NCBI GenBank assembly: GCA_024408905.1
Contig: JAKSUP010000074.1
Location: 1-6,955, forward strand
Origin: a bacterium
Lineage (GTDB): Bacteria > Cyanobacteriota > Vampirovibrionia > Gastranaerophilales > Gastranaerophilaceae
Length of the DNA: 6,955 nt
Reading direction: 5' to 3'
This document shows, one piece after another, positions 5,095 to 6,955 of this stretch. A program made the translations under genes and the position numbers. Under the pieces are notes generated by a model. That model searched no databases. It was not told the origin of the DNA and worked only from the letters and a program-made list of their open reading frames with translations. Position 1 is the first letter of the stretch. Each line of letters begins with the position of its first letter.

Positions 5095-6765
5095 TTAAGC
5101 TTTTACAAGTTCTTTAACTTCTTTTCTTTTAACTTTACGAGTTGTTGTTCTCGGTAAAGGTTCTTTTGTAACCGTAACATTAACAGGACGTTTATAAGCT
5201 GTCAATCTTACAGACAATTTTTTAACCTCATCTCTTACAATTTGCTCAACTTCTTTCCAGTCTTTTCCTGCCATAACGCTGTCTTTAGGAACTACAACAA
5301 CAGCAACTTCTTCTGTTCCATCTTTAGCGCCAAAGGTTCTTTTTACTCCTAATACGCAAATTTCTGCAAACAGAGGACTCTTTTCCAAAACAGCTTCAAC
5401 TTCTTCAGGGAATACTTTTTTACCACCTGATAAAACAATCATATTCTTGATACGACCTGTAATATATAAGTGACCTTTTTTAATAGTTGCAATATCGCCT
5501 GTATGTAACCAACCATCTTCTGTCAAAACTTCTGCAGTCATTTCAGGTTGATTGTGGTAACCTTTCATTACAGAAGGGCCTTTTAACAATAATTCGCCTG
5601 TTTCAGGGTCAATTTTAGCTTCATAGCTTTTCAAAGGACGGCCAACTGATGAAATATCGTGACGTCTGTCATAGTTTACTGATACGACAGGGCTGGTTTC
5701 TGTTAAGCCATAACCTTGGAATACTCTGATACCAATTCTTTCAAAGAATCTTGCAACTTCAATATCCAAAGGTGCGCCACCTGCGATACAGCCTGCGAAA
5801 TGGCCACCAAATTTATCGTGAATTGGCTTAAATAACAGTTTCTTTATACAATAGAAAGGTGTAAATTTTGCTGCGTGATATAGAAAATTGAACATAGCTT
5901 GTACATGCAAAGGTGCATTTGATAAATCGTTTTCAATTCCTGCTTTCAAAAGTTTTAAAAATGCAGGAACTACAAGCATAAATTCAATTTGTTTTTCTCT
6001 CATAATACTCAAAATATCTTTTGGTTTAAGACTTTTTGCATAATAAACAGAAAAACCGTAGCTCAAGAATGTTGAAAAACCGATTGTCATTTCAAACAAG
6101 TGATTCATTGGTAATATTGACAACACTCTAACTTGAGGTCTTGGAATGATTTGATCGATAAAATCATCAAAGCTGTCAAGTTGTGCTAACATATTTTGGA
6201 ACGAAATTTCAACACCTTTAGGTGAACCAGTTGTGCCTGATGTATAAATAATTAACGCTGTTGATTTTGAGCTTCTGTGACGCCATTTGCAAGAATACTT
6301 ATCAGGTAATACATAAATACTCGTCAAATCTGTATTATATACAGGCTCGTCCATCAAAATAATTGTTTTAATAGATGTAATTTTTTCCTGTAATTTTTTA
6401 GCTTTCTCAATGTATGCTCTTGATGCCATTAAAACAGTTGGTTCACAGTCTGTTAAAATAGATTCAAGTTCATATTCTGTTAGTTTTATATCTAAAGGAA
6501 CTGTAACCATACCGGATAGAACTGATGCAAATACACAAGCACCGTATTCCGGTTTTGATTCGGCCAAAATTGCTAATCTTTCACCTTTTTGGACATCAAG
6601 TTCATTCATAAGGTAATGAGCAATTTTTCTTGACATCATACCCAAACCTGAATATGTAAATTCTTCCCATCCCAAAGCTGTTTTCATGCCAACAGCTACT
6701 TTATCTGCATATAGGTCTGTCTTATCTTCCAAATAAGAAAGGACGTTGTGCTTTCTTAGTTTCAT
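5095..6765 (-). CDS. AMP-forming fatty-acid CoA ligase / acyl-ACP synthetase family
   Basis: Member of the adenylate-forming (ANL) superfamily: it activates a carboxylic acid with ATP to an acyl-AMP and passes it to CoA or a carrier protein; overall pattern suggests long-chain fatty acids. Of 556 residues, the large N-domain carries the ATP-binding loop YTSGTTGSPKG (174-184), P-M-N-H-L-F-E (219-225), GGAP (329-332) and GYGLTET (351-357). The hinge region has W-L-H-T-G-D (419-424) and G-R-I-K-N (437-441, R438). The C-domain has S-G-G-K-K (446-450) and the closing motif LPRTTTRKVKR (537-547), whose K544 aligns with the catalytic lysine. In that motif the usual Gly before Lys is Arg (R543). There is no acyltransferase domain, signal peptide or membrane helix, so it is probably cytosolic or peripheral. 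GAGGAG (6777-6772) is 6 bases before the ATG. A two-codon ATG-AAA-TGA (6770-6762) overlaps that start, likely by chance. Exact substrate unknown. Confidence 0.93.
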   Translation of the reverse strand: MKLRKHNVLSYLEDKTDLYADKVAVGMKTALGWEEFTYSGLGMMSRKIAHYLMNELDVQKGERLAILAESKPEYGACVFASVLSGMVTVPLDIKLTEYELESILTDCEPTVLMASRAYIEKAKKLQEKITSIKTIILMDEPVYNTDLTSIYVLPDKYSCKWRHRSSKSTALIIYTSGTTGSPKGVEISFQNMLAQLDSFDDFIDQIIPRPQVRVLSILPMNHLFEMTIGFSTFLSYGFSVYYAKSLKPKDILSIMREKQIEFMLVVPAFLKLLKAGIENDLSNAPLHVQAMFNFLYHAAKFTPFYCIKKLLFKPIHDKFGGHFAGCIAGGAPLDIEVARFFERIGIRVFQGYGLTETSPVVSVNYDRRHDISSVGRPLKSYEAKIDPETGELLLKGPSVMKGYHNQPEMTAEVLTEDGWLHTGDIATIKKGHLYITGRIKNMIVLSGGKKVFPEEVEAVLEKSPLFAEICVLGVKRTFGAKDGTEEVAVVVVPKDSVMAGKDWKEVEQIVRDEVKKLSVRLTAYKRPVNVTVTKEPLPRTTTRKVKRKEVKELVKA

Positions 6766-6789
6766 TTCATACTCCTCACACTATAATCT

Positions 6790-6828
6790 TTTTCGGATAT
6801 TATAAGAATAGCCTTAACAAGCCGAAAA
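6790..6828. repeat. inverted repeat flanking the synthetase -10 box (possible operator)
   Basis: TTTTCGG (6790-6796) and CCGAAAA (6822-6828) are exact inverted 7-bp arms separated by 25 bases, with centres 32 bases apart (about three helical turns). One arm adjoins the -35 box and the other lies at about the transcription start, so a dimeric or looping repressor could cover the promoter. These are among the few GC-containing words in a very AT-rich stretch. No known regulator motif is recognised. Confidence 0.35.
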
Positions 6829-6833
6829 GTCAA
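6805..6833 (-). promoter_or_regulatory. sigma-70 type promoter of the acyl-CoA synthetase gene
   Basis: On the - strand TTGACT (6833-6828, five of six consensus bases) is followed after exactly 17 bases by TATTCT (6810-6805, four of six). Transcription would start near 6798, giving a leader of about 33 bases that contains the GAGGAG ribosome site. It is the best promoter match in the window. Confidence 0.65.
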
Positions 6834-6904
6834 TGTTTTAAGTTATTGTAAATAAAACGTTCCAAATAATTTTAAAAATAATATAACTTGAACATATCTC
6901 AATT

Positions 6905-6955
6905 ATGCAGACAAAAAATTACTATAATTTTTTTGCATTTGAGAAATTGCAAATT
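6905..6955 (+). CDS. possible start of a divergent gene cut by the window edge
   Basis: From the ATG at 6905 the + frame is open for 17 codons to the window end, reading MQTKNYYNFFAFEKLQI. No ribosome binding site precedes it (CATATCTCAATT), and two - strand frames over the same bases are also open, so this may be chance. If real, it would be divergent from the acyl-CoA synthetase and share its upstream region. The rest of 6778-6904 holds only the synthetase promoter elements and AT-rich sequence. Confidence 0.2.
   Translation, partial: MQTKNYYNFFAFEKLQI
6932..6953. repeat. imperfect inverted repeat at the right edge
   Basis: TTTGCA (6932-6937) and TGCAAA (6948-6953) are inverted 6-bp arms. 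The inner TTT (6938-6940) and AAA (6944-6946) extend the pairing with one unpaired base. It could be a hairpin or a binding site. On the - strand it is followed by an A-tract, not a T-tract, so it is not a terminator in that direction; the window ends before the + direction can be judged. Confidence 0.3.

Noticed and set aside
6410..6616. + strand frame of 68 codons opposite the acyl-CoA synthetase
   Set aside because: It is antisense to conserved N-domain coding sequence and has no recognisable signal or ribosome site.
6899..6955. - strand frames entering from the right edge, ending at 6903 (FAISQMQKNYSNFLSA) and 6899
   Set aside because: Each could be a gene tail, but they compete with each other and with a + strand frame. 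No terminator follows before the synthetase promoter, so none can be preferred.
1..6955. CRISPR arrays, insertion sequences, tRNA/rRNA genes, phage or defence modules
   Set aside because: No regularly spaced repeats, transposase motifs, cloverleaf structures or defence-type domains were seen on either strand.

Overview
This is an AT-rich stretch of a diderm (outer-membrane) bacterial chromosome. It holds five complete genes, and the two edges are uninformative. Three genes on the + strand form an envelope-biogenesis operon: an unrecognised exported protein, a BamA/Omp85 outer-membrane assembly factor and a Skp/OmpH periplasmic chaperone. Two genes lie on the - strand: a low-complexity, repeat-bearing hypothetical protein and an AMP-forming acyl-CoA (or acyl-ACP) synthetase.

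Origin: the Omp85 has three POTRA domains behind a long Pro/Glu/Asn-rich periplasmic linker. That layout is best known from cyanobacterial-type Omp85 proteins, whereas proteobacterial BamA has five POTRAs. With the low GC content and the Tyr/Asn/Lys/Asp-rich orphan, this points tentatively to a non-photosynthetic cyanobacterial relative (Vampirovibrionia/Melainabacteria, for example gut Gastranaerophilales). This is inference, and another AT-rich diderm lineage is possible.

Layout: a strong intrinsic terminator near position 100 closes whatever lies upstream. A leader of roughly 150 bases with candidate promoters leads into the + operon: exported protein (265-870), bamA (898-3234) and skp (3252-3695). 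The gaps of 27 and 17 bases contain little beyond ribosome binding sites. The operon then meets the hypothetical gene head-on (4943 down to 3783), with only a weak hairpin between them. Upstream of that gene, a 34-base perfect palindrome terminates the acyl-CoA synthetase gene (6765 down to 5095). The synthetase has the best promoter in the window, with a 7-bp inverted repeat bracketing its -10 box.

How they work together: Skp holds unfolded outer-membrane proteins in the periplasm and BamA folds them into the membrane. The first gene is exported and co-directional with them, so it is a candidate envelope protein or lineage-specific accessory of this pathway. The synthetase activates fatty acids for lipid metabolism and has no evident tie to the operon beyond a possible membrane-lipid theme. 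I see no CRISPR array, mobile element, tRNA/rRNA or defence system. Most of the window is ordinary envelope housekeeping, and the two unrecognised proteins are the parts most likely to be new.
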